Assembly: GCA_032353305.1 (NCBI GenBank)
Contig: JAUCNG010367039.1
Span: 1 to 11,757, forward strand
DNA: 11,757 nt
Reading direction: 5' to 3'
Source: Cephalothrix spiralis
Lineage: Eukaryota > Nemertea > Palaeonemertea > Archinemertea > Cephalotrichidae
The position numbers and the translations under genes are program-made. The notes under the pieces were generated by a model. It was given only the letters and a program-made list of their open reading frames with translations, searched no databases and was not told where the DNA came from. Below are positions 1 to 8,509 of this stretch, one piece after another; within the stretch, counting starts at the first letter, position 1, and every line of letters begins with the position of its first letter.

Positions 1-1620
1 AACCCCCATGATGAAAAAATTTACAAACCGACTTTTGGTACCAACCACACCCCCCCCCCAAATAGTCACCTTGGTTAATTTTTAACACTCACCCTTTTTG
101 CACTTTTTTGCCTCTTTTGTAAAAAAGATTCTCTCATATTTTAAAGAAAATAGATTTGGAGTTCGTGTTCTAAACTAGTTTTAATATTTTTTGTAGAAAT
201 CAAGTTTCAATGTCCAATAATTCAAATTGCTTGAGATGTATCTTTAATTGCGCGGCCAAGGGTTAAGGGTATTTATCATCAAAAATAGGTTGTATGGTAC
301 TATGTAATCAATTGATAGAAATAAAGATTGGAGTTCGGTTACAAGCGAAAAGTAGTAAAAGGCAAAAATTTAAAAAAAAGTTTTTAATGTGGAAAAATTT
401 TCATTTCATCAGTTTTGACACCCAACATGGGTGTCGGTTAATTTTTTTTAAATGAATTTAACAATTCAACATGTGCCAAATAAAAAAGAACCTCATTCCG
501 ACGATGTTTTGTTTTTCACTCAACGACTGAGAATTCCGTCGGTGGTAAAAATACACTTTTATATTTATAGTGTCCGAAAAAACCGTCGGAAAATAAAAAA
601 TAATATTTTTTTTACTATTTCCATTTTTGAGAAATTTTCATCGGCGAGGTCGAAGTCTGTCGATAATTTTTCTTTCTACATTATGGTCTTTCAACGTTTT
701 TTTAATTCCAAATGTTGGTCTTTCAGCACTCTGATCGTAAGCCCGGCGTTTAACATAAGCCGAAAGGTATTAATGGTTTTGGCTAATTGCTGCCTGAGAA
801 TTCGAAAATAAATTTATTTCAAAGTCGTAAATTTTATCATTAGCTTTGTTTCGATGACGTTTTAAAGGTAGGATAATACAAAAGCTAAATGATTATGTGA
901 TAATTACGAAACTTATCTCATCACAACATGTTGATGTTTGTCATTATTTTCAGTAGATTTATATTTTTTCGAATAAAGGTATTATCACTAATTACAGGTA
1001 ACTGCGCTAGCTGAATGCTATTGTTTGTCACATTAACACAGGGTGTTGATTTAAGAAGTTTTTTTAAAGAGTTTTAAGAAGGATAGATTGCCGACATAAT
1101 AAAAAAATCATGGGGATAGGTGCCTAGAGCCAGGCTGGAGGGCCCCAAAATTGAAGATTTTCTTTTTTTGGACAAACAATTGTAAAAAATGGGATTAAAA
1201 AGTGGACGCAAGGAGTCTTATGGTTCAAATTCATGACTAGTTTTAGATTTTTGTCGGGACTACCTCTTCTGCCATCAAAATAGCCGCCAGAGCGCCCCAG
1301 GAACCCTTTTGGTGGTTAAAAGTGTTTTATAGAGTGATCATTAGCTACTGTAGCCTAGTCATACCAGATCATAACGGGGGTTGTGCGCCAACCTGGCATT
1401 ATTTGGCTCAATATCCATTTTCGCGCCTATTTTTCAGCCCGCCCTTCAGATTCGAGCTCAATAAAGCCCTTAAAGAATAGGGTTAAAAAAGCATGACTAT
1501 CCATGCTCACGGTATTCTCGGCATTGATTTCATTTTTTGCTATTGGCTTAAACTCGTACACTCTAGTAAACAAGAGATGTGTACAAATAGGATTATTGGA
1601 TAATATTTATAGGTATAGCC
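1..1620. other. AT-rich region without a recognisable gene
   Basis: I see no gene here. The region is A/T-rich with many homopolymer runs, a ten-base C run at 50-59 and scattered AATAAA hexamers. A 119-codon open frame at 452-811 (plus) translates to a lysine-, phenylalanine- and serine-rich product with no motif I know, and its composition is what AT-rich DNA gives by chance. Two loosely similar stretches near 148-172 and 315-340 share a GGAGTTCG core and may be remnants of one repeat. The segment 1100-1480 is somewhat richer in G and C but gives no coherent protein. Confidence 0.6.
417..435. repeat. Perfect short hairpin, 8-bp stem and 3-nt loop
   Basis: GACACCCA (417-420 plus 421-424) pairs with TGGGTGTC (428-435) around the loop ACA. 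A T-rich run follows from 440. In a bacterium this would look like an intrinsic terminator, but the surroundings are animal DNA without a gene upstream, so I record it only as an inverted repeat. Confidence 0.6.
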
Positions 1621-1624
1621 ACCA

Positions 1625-1739
1625 ATTAAGAGCTTTTAAATCCATTTCTATTGATACCACTTAAAGGGAATTAACGTCCTGCTTGACTGAATACGTACTA
1701 TTTGAAACTTTAAGTGGTAGGCAATTTCATGCTCTTAAA
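1625..1739. repeat. Nested inverted repeat
   Basis: Two inverted pairs are nested. TAAGAGC (1627-1633) pairs with GCTCTTA (1731-1737). The perfect 12-mer TACCACTTAAAG (1655-1666) pairs with CTTTAAGTGGTA (1708-1719). Together they form a potential foldback of about 110 bp with a 41-nt inner loop. It may be the core of a small foldback element, but I see no flanking target-site duplication. Confidence 0.5.
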
Positions 1740-1869
1740 TACAGTACCAGAATCCTAAATGTTCGAAGTTGAAATTAATGATACGTATTGCGATTTTTAA
1801 TTTAAATCCACATAGTGCATGTGTATATGGTGCAGACCAGTGCAGACTTATGTCTTTTTCTATATGTCA

Positions 1870-2000
1870 TAAGGTATAAGTCAATTTTAGGATACGACCA
1901 GATTTTAAAATATTACCCCGGAATCTGTTGTAATTTTTTTAGTTTGCCCATGCGCAACCCTAAAACTCGACCGCGCATATCTCGAAAACTGCCAAATTAT
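1870..2000 (+). repeat. Diverged dispersed repeat, inverted relative to 4690-4815
   Basis: Read on the plus strand, this segment aligns with the reverse complement of about 4690-4815. The clearest shared block is CATGCGCAACCCTAAAAC (1949-1966), which is exact; the flanking bases align with several mismatches and short gaps. Shared pieces to the left include GGATnCG, CAGAT, a CCCC-containing block and a T-rich stretch before the GCGC-like core. The motif CATATCTCGA (about 1976-1985) also resembles TATATCTCGA near 4853-4862 in the other arm of the foldback element. The open frame 1815-2087 runs through this repeat and is not considered a gene. Confidence 0.6.
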
Positions 2001-2329
2001 GTATTTTATCTTACTTTGCGTGCTAAAATAGTTAACATCGTTTCAGGACAAACTCCGCTAACGGTTATTCTCGGCACTCAAGTGTGAATAAAATCCGTGC
2101 TGTGCGATACATTACAATTTCATTGACTGTGCATACAATGTTTAAGAGTTAGTCGTTATACTAACATTTTTTGTAACTTAATGTCGGACAGACAATTTTT
2201 TGTTTAATGCCATTTCGGGCAACGACGCGTTATTTCTTCCTTCATATTTAATAAACCCTTCATCTGGTAGTTGTACATAAGACTAGTTGATGGATTGAGC
2301 CGTCGGTCACGACGGATCTCCATTCTTCA

Positions 2330-3197
2330 GCATTTAGGGTGATGAGTGAAGATTATTTCTAGTGTGGCTGGCCAGACCGAATGAGTGATCTGCATCGTCT
2401 TCAGATATAGTCTCATCCTGGCGACTGTTGCTGAGTTGCATGCCGAGCATGCCGGCGCTAATTCTTTGCTTCGGCTCGTCTGGCTTCGAAATGCCTAAGA
2501 CCAGTGTGGCATATACTCCTCCATCCAGCTCTTAGCCTTGGTTTCCAAGTCCCCTGGTATCTATTTGGCAGGCTTTGATGGATGATTTCAATACATTCTT
2601 GTATATGTTGTAATACTATCCTTGATTTCTTCTTCCTTTGACTAGTAAACCAGAACTTTTGGAAAAAGTCTGTCTTCCATGCATACGACATGTCCTGACT
2701 AGGATAGCCTCTATACACGTCATGCAACGTCAAAGCTCAAGAATATTGGTATCAGGTATATCTTAACTGTATGAAATACACGGCAGATTTTACGGAGGCA
2801 TCGCATGTTGAATTGTTCAAGTTTCTTCAAATGAACACGATTCCAAGTCCAGATCAGTAAAGTAACGATGTTACCACCAATGTGCTCTAGACTTCATTAA
2901 TGCCACGGTCTAACCACATTGGGTGTTCAAGTTTGTCATAAGCACCATCGGCCTTGTCTGTCCGTGCGGTGATCTCGTCAGCGATCCTGGTATTTTGGGA
3001 CAAGAATCCTACAAGATAGCAAAACTTCAGCTGTTTGCCATCGATGGTAATTATAGGATCTTATAGGGTCTCGGCCGGGGGGTCTTCTCCAGGTTTTGGC
3101 CTTGATGAAGTACTTATGTCTTCTTTTAATACTGATTGTTAGTCCAAAACGGGAGGCAGAACTGGCAAAGTCATCCACAATACTTTGCAACTCACAA
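2330..3197 (-). pseudogene. Non-LTR retrotransposon (LINE) reverse transcriptase, C-terminal fragment, degenerate
   Basis: On the minus strand the fragment reads in successive broken frames. First (2978-3190) comes LQSIVDDFA, then SRFGLTISIK, then a decayed YLGS-like segment. A frameshift near 2985 leads to ADEITARTDKADGAYDKLE (about 2925-2985), which ends at a stop. Next comes TWNRVHLKKLEQFNMRCLRK (about 2780-2848). Last is 2458-2733, ending WRSICHTGLRHFEARRAEA. This order matches the region C-terminal to the polymerase core in animal LINEs, including the usual arginine/tryptophan-rich tail. Beyond it, 2362-2394 gives CRS...GLASHTR-like residues across frames, reminiscent of the zinc-knuckle tail of such proteins. 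The catalytic YADD-type motif and endonuclease are absent: homology stops near 3197, a typical 5' truncation. The clade (RTE-like or CR1-like) is not settled. It is a dead copy. Confidence 0.9.
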
Positions 3198-3399
3198 AAA
3201 AGCCATGTTTATTCATAACAATTCATCGAAAATAGACGATTTTTGGCAATTTTTGACCGTAAATGACAAATGTAAAAAAATATTTACTAATTATGTATCG
3301 ATGGAAAGGGGTGCTCTCTGTATTTCAAAATTGTTTTTATTTAATTTTGTATCGTGCGTAGAACCGATTTTACAGCCGACGAAAGGAAAACTCATTTTA

Positions 3400-3765
3400 G
3401 GACACAATGACGTCATAAAATACATGTTGACGTCACATATATGTTTTAACAGTACACCTTCCATCGAAATTTGTGGTATATGCGATCATTATTCACGATT
3501 CCCGACGAGAATACATCAATATGTTATTAATTTTATACTATCTGATTAAGATTCGACGACTATTTTTAATGCCCTGGAAAATTTTATTATAAGATCAATG
3601 AAAATTATTATTTTTTGCGATTGTGTATATATAAAGGCTCTCTCTCTTTTAATTTTTATCTGCACTGTATATTTTAAGCACTTCGCACGTGGAGAGTACG
3701 CCTATCAGCAATGCTGTCTGTACAATCCACTGTAAATAAATAAAGTCTATATATATTCACGATTT
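3400..3765 (+). promoter_or_regulatory. CRE-TATA-poly(A) cassette, probable solo LTR or orphan promoter
   Basis: Two exact TGACGTCA palindromes, the consensus CREB/ATF site, lie at 3408-3415 and 3428-3435. About 190 bp downstream is a strong TATA box, TATATATAAAGG (3626-3637), followed at once by a CT-rich initiator-like tract (3638-3650). Two overlapping AATAAA signals sit at 3735-3740 and 3739-3744, some 70-80 nt after a plausible start near 3660. A promoter and poly(A) signal this close together, without an ORF between them, is the U3-R-U5 arrangement of an LTR. I could not find convincing TG...CA ends or a target-site duplication, nor a second LTR, tRNA primer site or gag-pol, so a solo LTR is inference. 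A short non-coding transcription unit is the alternative. The open frame 3136-3549 overlaps this region and the LINE end and resembles no family I know. Confidence 0.45.
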
Positions 3766-3769
3766 TATG

Positions 3770-4540
3770 CCTAACGGCGAATTTGAACATTATTCATAAA
3801 CTCTCGGAATAGTGTCAGCGACCTGAGGGTTCGTTTTCATGGAAATGTACACATATATGATTTTGATAAGGAATATTTTGGTATATATTCATGCTGCTGA
3901 GCTCTTGATATGAATGAAAGTATTTGATAGATTATTTTTTTACTACTTAGGAATATGTTTCTTTTTCTGTCAATACTATAGTACATGTAATGCAGCATAT
4001 CTATGTCAGTAAGTCTGCAGTAGTACAAAATCCTCTCCCATTGAGATCCATTGACTATTTGACCATCATCATATAGGCGTCTGTGTCTGATATTTCCGAC
4101 AGAAACCGGAAGTTATCTTCAAAACCAAAGTTGATGAGTATATCCTGTACGGGCCACTATATGTCCTCTCTACAATATCATATAGCTTCATATAAATTGT
4201 GTAGCAAAGTGGCGATGGATTTTTCCAAGTATTTTATATTCAACAAACAATTTTAATCCGTTTTATCTATCTGGTTTTATCTATCTGTGAAACTGGAAGT
4301 AGGAGGAGCAACAAGAGGAGAAAATGATACAATAATCAGATTGAGAATGGAGTTACTTTTATGCTGCTACACAGCAGTAGACTTCGGTATTGTTTTATTG
4401 ATTGGTTTACGGATCACGGCGACGAGAATTTACGAAAAATGAGAAACATTTGCGCCCAACGACGGACATCTAGAACACAAATATAAATAACAAAATGTTA
4501 TGTGCGACGGATTTCTCATGACGTCAAATGAAGAAGAAAA
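3770..4540. other. Region without a recognisable gene
   Basis: No gene is supported here. Short minus-strand open frames (3837-4028 and 4430-4615) have no recognisable motifs. A third exact TGACGTCA lies at 4519-4526. A perfect 14-bp direct tandem duplication is recorded separately at 4260-4287. Confidence 0.55.
4260..4287. repeat. Perfect 14-bp tandem duplication
   Basis: GTTTTATCTATCTG occurs at 4260-4273 and again, directly abutting, at 4274-4287. It is probably a replication-slippage product. Confidence 0.8.
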
Positions 4541-4544
4541 ATTG

Positions 4545-5030
4545 TCGGAAAAAGTCCGATTTTTCGGATAGCGAGATGGTGTCTCAAACGTATATTGGGT
4601 TTCATTTTGGGGCACAACTCAAATTGTTTTGGAAATGATAGCTGATAACATATACTATTTCCTAATACGGCTTTTAAAAAATAGCTTAACTGGCTACTTT
4701 ATAAGATATGCGGGTTTTAGGGTTGCGCATGCGCAAAACTGAAATCGTTGTACCTCAAATTGTTAATTAGGGGCATGTTTCTATCTGTCCGGATCCATAA
4801 TACAAATGTATAACCAAAAATTAGCCGTTATTATATACATGTTTGTATTGCTTATATCTCGACAACGTCTAGTTTTAGGTCATACCTTTGTATTTCGGAC
4901 AGATTGAAACATGCCCCTAATTAACAAATAGACGTGAAAAGATTTTATCATTTCCTAAAAAATTAGAGTTGTGCCCCAAAATGAAACTTAATACAATACC
5001 GTGGCAAGTATGTATGAGAGAAAAAACGAT
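4545..5030. mobile_element. Foldback (MITE-like) element with asymmetric arms
   Basis: Long imperfect inverted repeats face each other. Outer block: 4599-4640 pairs with 4946-4987 at roughly 38 of 42 bases, including TTTCATTTTGGGGCACAACT. Middle block: 4761-4792 pairs with 4895-4926 at about 30 of 32, including TGTTAATTAGGGGCATGTTT. Inner block: AATACAAATGTATA (4799-4812) pairs with the reverse strand of 4834-4849. Weaker pairing extends outward to about 4545 and 5030. Between outer and middle blocks the left arm has 120 bp (4641-4760), the right arm only 19 bp (4927-4945), so the left arm carries an insertion of about 100 bp or the right arm a deletion. The extra segment holds the GCGCATGCGCAA core shared with 1870-2000. 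No transposase is visible, so it would be non-autonomous. Ends and target-site duplication are unclear. The open frame 4969-5253 begins inside the right arm and is a by-product. Confidence 0.75.
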
Positions 5031-5396
5031 TTGGAACACAACAGATATTAAAATAGTCTATTCAACATGTAGATTAAATTATATATTTTTTTGCTGCCGA
5101 CAAGACTCTTCAAAAATTAGAACAATATTCTTCTTTATTTTTTTTTGCGTGCGACGAATTGTTTTTAAAAGTTTGTCCTTAAATTTAAAAGGCCAAGCAT
5201 TGTCATACTTCCGCTTCCCTATAAAAGACAGCCATATAAGTCTTTATATATAAAATGTAAATATAACTGAAAACTATCCTTTGTACAATTGTTTTCTATT
5301 TTTTGCTCCTTTGGTCTATTTGCATCTTTTCTAGTGCATAGCAAAAAACATAGCCCCTATCCATTGGCGCGGTCCATAATTCTTCATTAGCAACAT
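5031..5396. other. AT-rich region without a recognisable gene
   Basis: I see no gene. TAGTGCATAGC at 5332-5342 resembles the reverse complement of the right edge of the next element (TTAGTGCTGCATAGC, inverted at about 5474-5488), so that small element could begin near 5332. The match is short and I do not insist on it. Confidence 0.45.
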
Positions 5397-5496
5397 GTAT
5401 AGTGATCGAAAAATTGTCACCACACGCTCGCTATCTTCATTCCGTTTTGAGCGATCCTAGCGCTAGCGCACGCTATGCAGCACTAAGGTTTCCCGC
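5397..5496 (-). mobile_element. Partial copy of the AGGATCGC MITE family, inverted relative to 6721-6826
   Basis: Read on the minus strand, this segment matches the left end of the element at 6721-7000. It has GCGGGAAA, TTAGTGCTGCATAGCG, GCGCTAGCGCTAGGATCGC, then a moderately diverged stretch ending in TCGATCACTAT. The longest exact shared block is GCGCTAGCGCTAGGATCGC (5450-5468; in the other copy 6750-6768, rightward). The matching far end is not seen, so it is either a truncated copy or a shorter relative bounded at about 5332. Confidence 0.7.
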
Positions 5497-6720
5497 ACTT
5501 CCCTCTTTAGTCCATTTTATCGACTGATCGTTTCTGATTTAATGAATTTTTGTAATATATTGTTTGTTCTTCGACATTATTTTGGGATCATTTAGTAGAG
5601 TTAAGAAAAACATATATAGCCATAATCATCCACTTGGGCAAAACATCTGGCAAAAATGTCATAATACCGCTGTTATTTGACGAATTTCGATTTTCACCCC
5701 CTTGCCTCTATGAAAGCTGTTCATAAATATTTTCGATAATTAGGCCCTACACTCTCGTCCCTTGTGATTTTGGCTAAACTGGTCATTTTGAACGATTTAA
5801 TCAAAATTTATAGGCAGCGGAAAAGTTAAACGACATCATATAAGTCCATTTTAACACATTTTAGGATAAAATCATATAAATTGATTGAATTGCTGAATCG
5901 CACTGAGGAACTCAATATGATGAGATTTTGCCAAATGTACTTTTAAGTTATATGTTCCAATCAGCTCATTACTACGTCATTGGTCAAATAAAATTTATAC
6001 TAAGCATATGAAAATCACCTTATAATATAATCTTTAGCTTATATTATTATAATGCATCAATTGTATTTAAAATGCACTCGGGGGCTCTGATAGAAACTAG
6101 TGTCAACATTTACTATTATTGATAATCGAAACTATGCTGTTGAGTAAATTTGTGATTGTGTCAAAATCCCCTTATCCGTAAATTAGTCTAGACTAGACTA
6201 GATTATGAGCAATACGTAACAATCGATTATACCACTCCTTAAGACCCAAAGACCCAAGCTTTCTGCCTGATCGTTACACGACAAGCTAAGGTATTTCGGG
6301 CGCTTAAGGCACTTTAGATCCTGACGGTGCGATAATTGCTTAAGGGTATTCTGGGTACTGGACCCCATTCGGAGCCAACATAATGACCATAGATGCGATT
6401 TTAATAATCCCTCGGGAGATATATTTGCTAGAATGAGCAGTAGAAATTGGCTTAGGTTCAGTATTGTGAAGAAACAAGTGTTTTGTTGATACCAAGGTTC
6501 TAATTATTCGAACTGTAAGTATGTGTTTTGTCAGGAAAATAAGTTGCGTCCTACTCCCACACAGAGCCTGCATTTAGTACATTATTCCTATAACAACTTC
6601 AACTTATTGTGAAGGCGTCAGATAACTGGCTCAAATAGACACTGTCCGTTGTATGAGCATTTACCTTTAGACCTATATAGACCTATCCTGCACTATAATC
6701 TATTTCTATGTATGCACGTG
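5497..6720. other. Region without a recognisable gene
   Basis: There is no supported gene in this 1.2-kb interval between two opposing MITE-family copies. A minus-strand open frame at 6340-6573 (77 codons) lacks any motif I know. Minor low-complexity features are an overlapping CTAGA run near 6187-6202, duplicated AGACC(C) words near 6242-6256 and a doubled AGACCTAT near 6667-6685. Confidence 0.55.
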
Positions 6721-7000
6721 CCGGGAAATGTCAAATTAGCACTGCGTAGCGCTAGCGCTAGGATCGCATAAAGCGGCGATAGTCATCGAAGGCGGATACT
6801 TTTCGAGCACTATCAGTCGCTATGGATCGAGTTTAAGTTATTTTTAAATACTATATTTAAAAAATTGCGCCTTTGAGCGCTATATACTGCAACCCACCAG
6901 GAGATTTAGTTCTGAAGGTGTTCTGTGGGGCGATCCACACATTTATAACGCTAGGATCGCTCTAGGCGCCGCTAAGTATCGCTATTTTGACATTTCCCTG
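6721..7000 (+). mobile_element. MITE-like element, about 280 bp, with 45-50 bp terminal inverted repeats
   Basis: The left end (6721 onward) reads CCGGGAAATGTCAAATTAGC and then carries GCGCTAGGATCGC. The right end, reverse-complemented from 7000, reads CAGGGAAATGTCAAAATAGC and then GCGATCCTAGCG. The terminal 15-20 bases match closely and the rest of the 45-50 bp is interrupted. The subterminal motif AGGATCGC or its complement recurs (6759-6767, 6952-6960, with relaxed forms near 6822 and 6928), as expected of transposase binding sites. The middle holds an AT-rich near-palindrome around 6840-6866. CAGGG-type termini are common in hAT elements, but I find no clear 8-bp target duplication, so the superfamily is open. 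There is no coding capacity, so the element would depend on a transposase elsewhere. Confidence 0.75.
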
Positions 7001-7257
7001 AAGAAACCCCCCATCCAGTATTTCATTGACTGATGCATAACGGAGGTTTGCAGCTGCGTGTTTTGACGGTGGCCATTAATGGGACCTCGAGCAAGTTTTT
7101 TCCGCACATTACATTTTTTCCCACGTGATGAAATTGTTAAGGCAATCAACTCTTTTCCTAGAGTTTATACTATTAGAAGCAACTTTATTCATGTTTCCCT
7201 TTGATGCATTAAAGGCCTTATCTATAGGGCAAGGATTCCAGTCTATAAGTAACTTTT
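7001..7257. other. Unassigned spacer
   Basis: Between the MITE-like element and the G run I see no open frame of note and no repeat that matches elsewhere in the window. Confidence 0.5.
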
Positions 7258-7276
7258 GGGGGGGGGGGGGCGGGGG
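7258..7276 (+). repeat. G-run, 13 G then C then 5 G
   Basis: Thirteen consecutive Gs (7258-7270), one C, then five Gs form a tract that could adopt G-quadruplex structure. It lies in a gene-free segment. Homopolymer length is error-prone in sequencing, so the exact count is uncertain. Confidence 0.75.
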
Positions 7277-7901
7277 CATAAATTTTGCCTAAATTCAATG
7301 CATTTTCTTAAAATTGTTATGTATACAAAATTATCTTGATGCATACGGCCTTTTTGGCACTCAATTAAACCTCGGGGGTAGGTAGTGGTCGACACAGAAA
7401 TTTGCTATGCTCCCTCTCTCCCACTGCATCCTCTCTCCCAAGTATAATATGACACGGGGCCCAGCATGTTTGCGTTACGCCACTGGGCGAATATATATTT
7501 ATGAATGATCAATTGGATTTAATATTAGACTGAATTATGGTGTCATAATTCATTGTTTGCCTTTTTTACAAATCAATTATATGATATTTAATAAAAACGC
7601 CTTAACTTAATGATTATTATGCAATACAATCATGGTAACTTCGAAAATCAAAATAAATTTGAGAAAACGAGAAACAGTTTCTAATCCAAAAAAATTTCAG
7701 ATATAATTTTGAGGAAAATATTGACTCTCTTTAATAGTTATCAATAATTTGAAAACAAATATGGAATATTATACCTTTGTATTGCACTCTTTCTTCGATA
7801 TCTGTTTGTCATTCGTGTAATACAGGCAATACTTCAATGGTCTCGAGCCATAAAAAGTTGCTGGCACTCGTAATGTTCAATATTGCCCTTGTCTGCGACT
7901 C
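7277..7901. other. Region without a recognisable gene
   Basis: No gene is supported. Positions 7376-7490 (a GGGGG run, CT-rich CTCCCTCTCTCCC words, then GCGTTACGCCACTGGGC) have the look of an old retroelement 3' region, but I cannot name a family. The open frame 7777-8010 runs into the palindrome block and has no motif. Confidence 0.45.
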
Positions 7902-8055
7902 GGGGTATAGGTCAAGGTTTCATGTTCCTTACCCAATTAGCTTCCTAGTTAAAAGTGTTCAAAAACTTTGTATGCTGCGTACAAATTGTGCGAATTTTGA
8001 CAACTCATAATTAGGAAAGTAAATGGGTTAGGAACATCGAACCTTGACCTACCCC
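7902..8055. repeat. Palindromic unit A
   Basis: This sub-unit has 75-bp arms that begin GGGGTA(TA)GGTCAAGG and GTTCCTTACCCAATTA and are mirrored by TGGGTTAGGAAC and CCTTGACCTACCCC. Pairing weakens towards the centre but stays detectable, for example GTGTTCAAAA against TTTTGACAAC. Its size and terminal symmetry would suit a small foldback element of about 150 bp. An inverted second copy lies at 8256-8403. Confidence 0.8.
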
Positions 8056-8257
8056 ATGGTTTTCGGGCCCAAGGAATTCAAAAATACCAATACATTTTTT
8101 GTCAATCTTTTTTTGAAGTCTTCGAAGCGCAATTTATTTTTGTGAATATCAATTTTTCTCAAATCGCACCAAAATAAATTGCGCTTCGAAGACTTCAAAA
8201 AGAGATAGACAAAAAATATATTGGAATTTTTGAATTCCTTGGGCCCGAAAACCATGG
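8054..8257. repeat. Palindromic unit B (b-loop-b')
   Basis: The arms are about 87 bp and nearly identical: CCATGGTTTTCGGGCCCAAG (8054-8073) and GAAGTCTTCGAAGCGCAATT (8115-8134) on the left, their complements on the right (ending CCATGG at 8252-8257), around a 30-nt loop at 8141-8170. The transcribed hairpin would be a long double-stranded RNA stem. Confidence 0.9.
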
Positions 8258-8403
8258 GGTAGGTCAAGGTTCCATGTTCCTAACCCAATTACTTTCTTAT
8301 TATGAGTTGTCAAAATTCGCACAATTTGTACACAGCATACAAAGATTTGAACACTTATAACTCGGAAGCTAATTGAGTAAGGAACATGAAACCTTGACCT
8401 ACC
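8256..8403. repeat. Palindromic unit A', inverted copy of A
   Basis: TAGGTCAAGG (8260-8269) mirrors CCTTGACCTA (8392-8401). The internal sequence matches the reverse complement of 7902-8055 much better than the direct strand: the TTTGTATGCTG and AGCTTCC words of A appear here inverted. Confidence 0.85.
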
Positions 8404-8509
8404 TCATGGTTTTCGGGCCCAAGGAAATCAAAAATACTAACATTTGAACTTTTTGAAGTCTTCGAAGCGCAATTTTTTTTGTAATTATCGATTTTTCTCA
8501 AATCTCACC
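8404..8509 (+). repeat. Third copy of arm b plus loop
   Basis: This is a direct copy of 8054-8169 with a small internal deletion around the T-rich stretch (near 8440-8452). It ends in CTCAAATCTCACC, equivalent to CTCAAATCGCACC at the end of the first loop. After 8509 the similarity stops abruptly. Confidence 0.8.

Larger units (their letters stand above)
7902..8509. repeat. Alternating palindrome block (A-b-loop-b'-A'-b'')
   Basis: Five linked segments are seen. A (7902-8055) is itself a palindrome: TAGGTCAAGG at 7908-7917 mirrors CCTTGACCTA at 8042-8051, with pairing almost to its centre near 7979. b (8054-8140) starts CCATGGTTTTCGGGCCCAAG. A 30-nt loop (8141-8170) follows. b' (8171-8257) is the inverted copy of b. 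A' (8256-8403) is the inverted copy of A, clearly rc(A) by its internal asymmetries, with high identity. Hence 7908-8403 is one palindrome of about 496 bp centred at 8155-8156. It is followed by a third, direct copy of b plus loop (8404-8509), ending at the base equivalent to the end of the first loop. Symmetry centres at about 7979, 8155 and 8330 are spaced 175-176 bp. The short minus-strand frame 8049-8267 merely reads through the hairpin: its two ends both encode versions of the same inverted bases. A foldback transposon or an inverted-satellite array would explain the block. Confidence 0.9.

Noticed and set aside
417-450. Rho-independent terminator (hairpin followed by T run)
   Set aside because: No gene upstream and the DNA is of eukaryotic character.
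452-811. 119-codon open frame
   Set aside because: Low-complexity AT-driven composition, no motif, and no supporting signals.
3136-3549. 137-codon open frame, the longest in the window
   Set aside because: It begins inside the antisense of the LINE fragment, crosses its truncation point and then the CRE-containing region, so it spans unrelated DNA. No family resemblance.
4969-5253. 94-codon open frame
   Set aside because: Starts in the right arm of the foldback element and has no motif. It contains poly-F runs from T-rich DNA.
8049-8267. Minus-strand frame with similar words at both ends (FGPKEFK and LGPKTMG)
   Set aside because: Reads through the hairpin. The apparent symmetry is the inverted repeat read twice, not a protein repeat.
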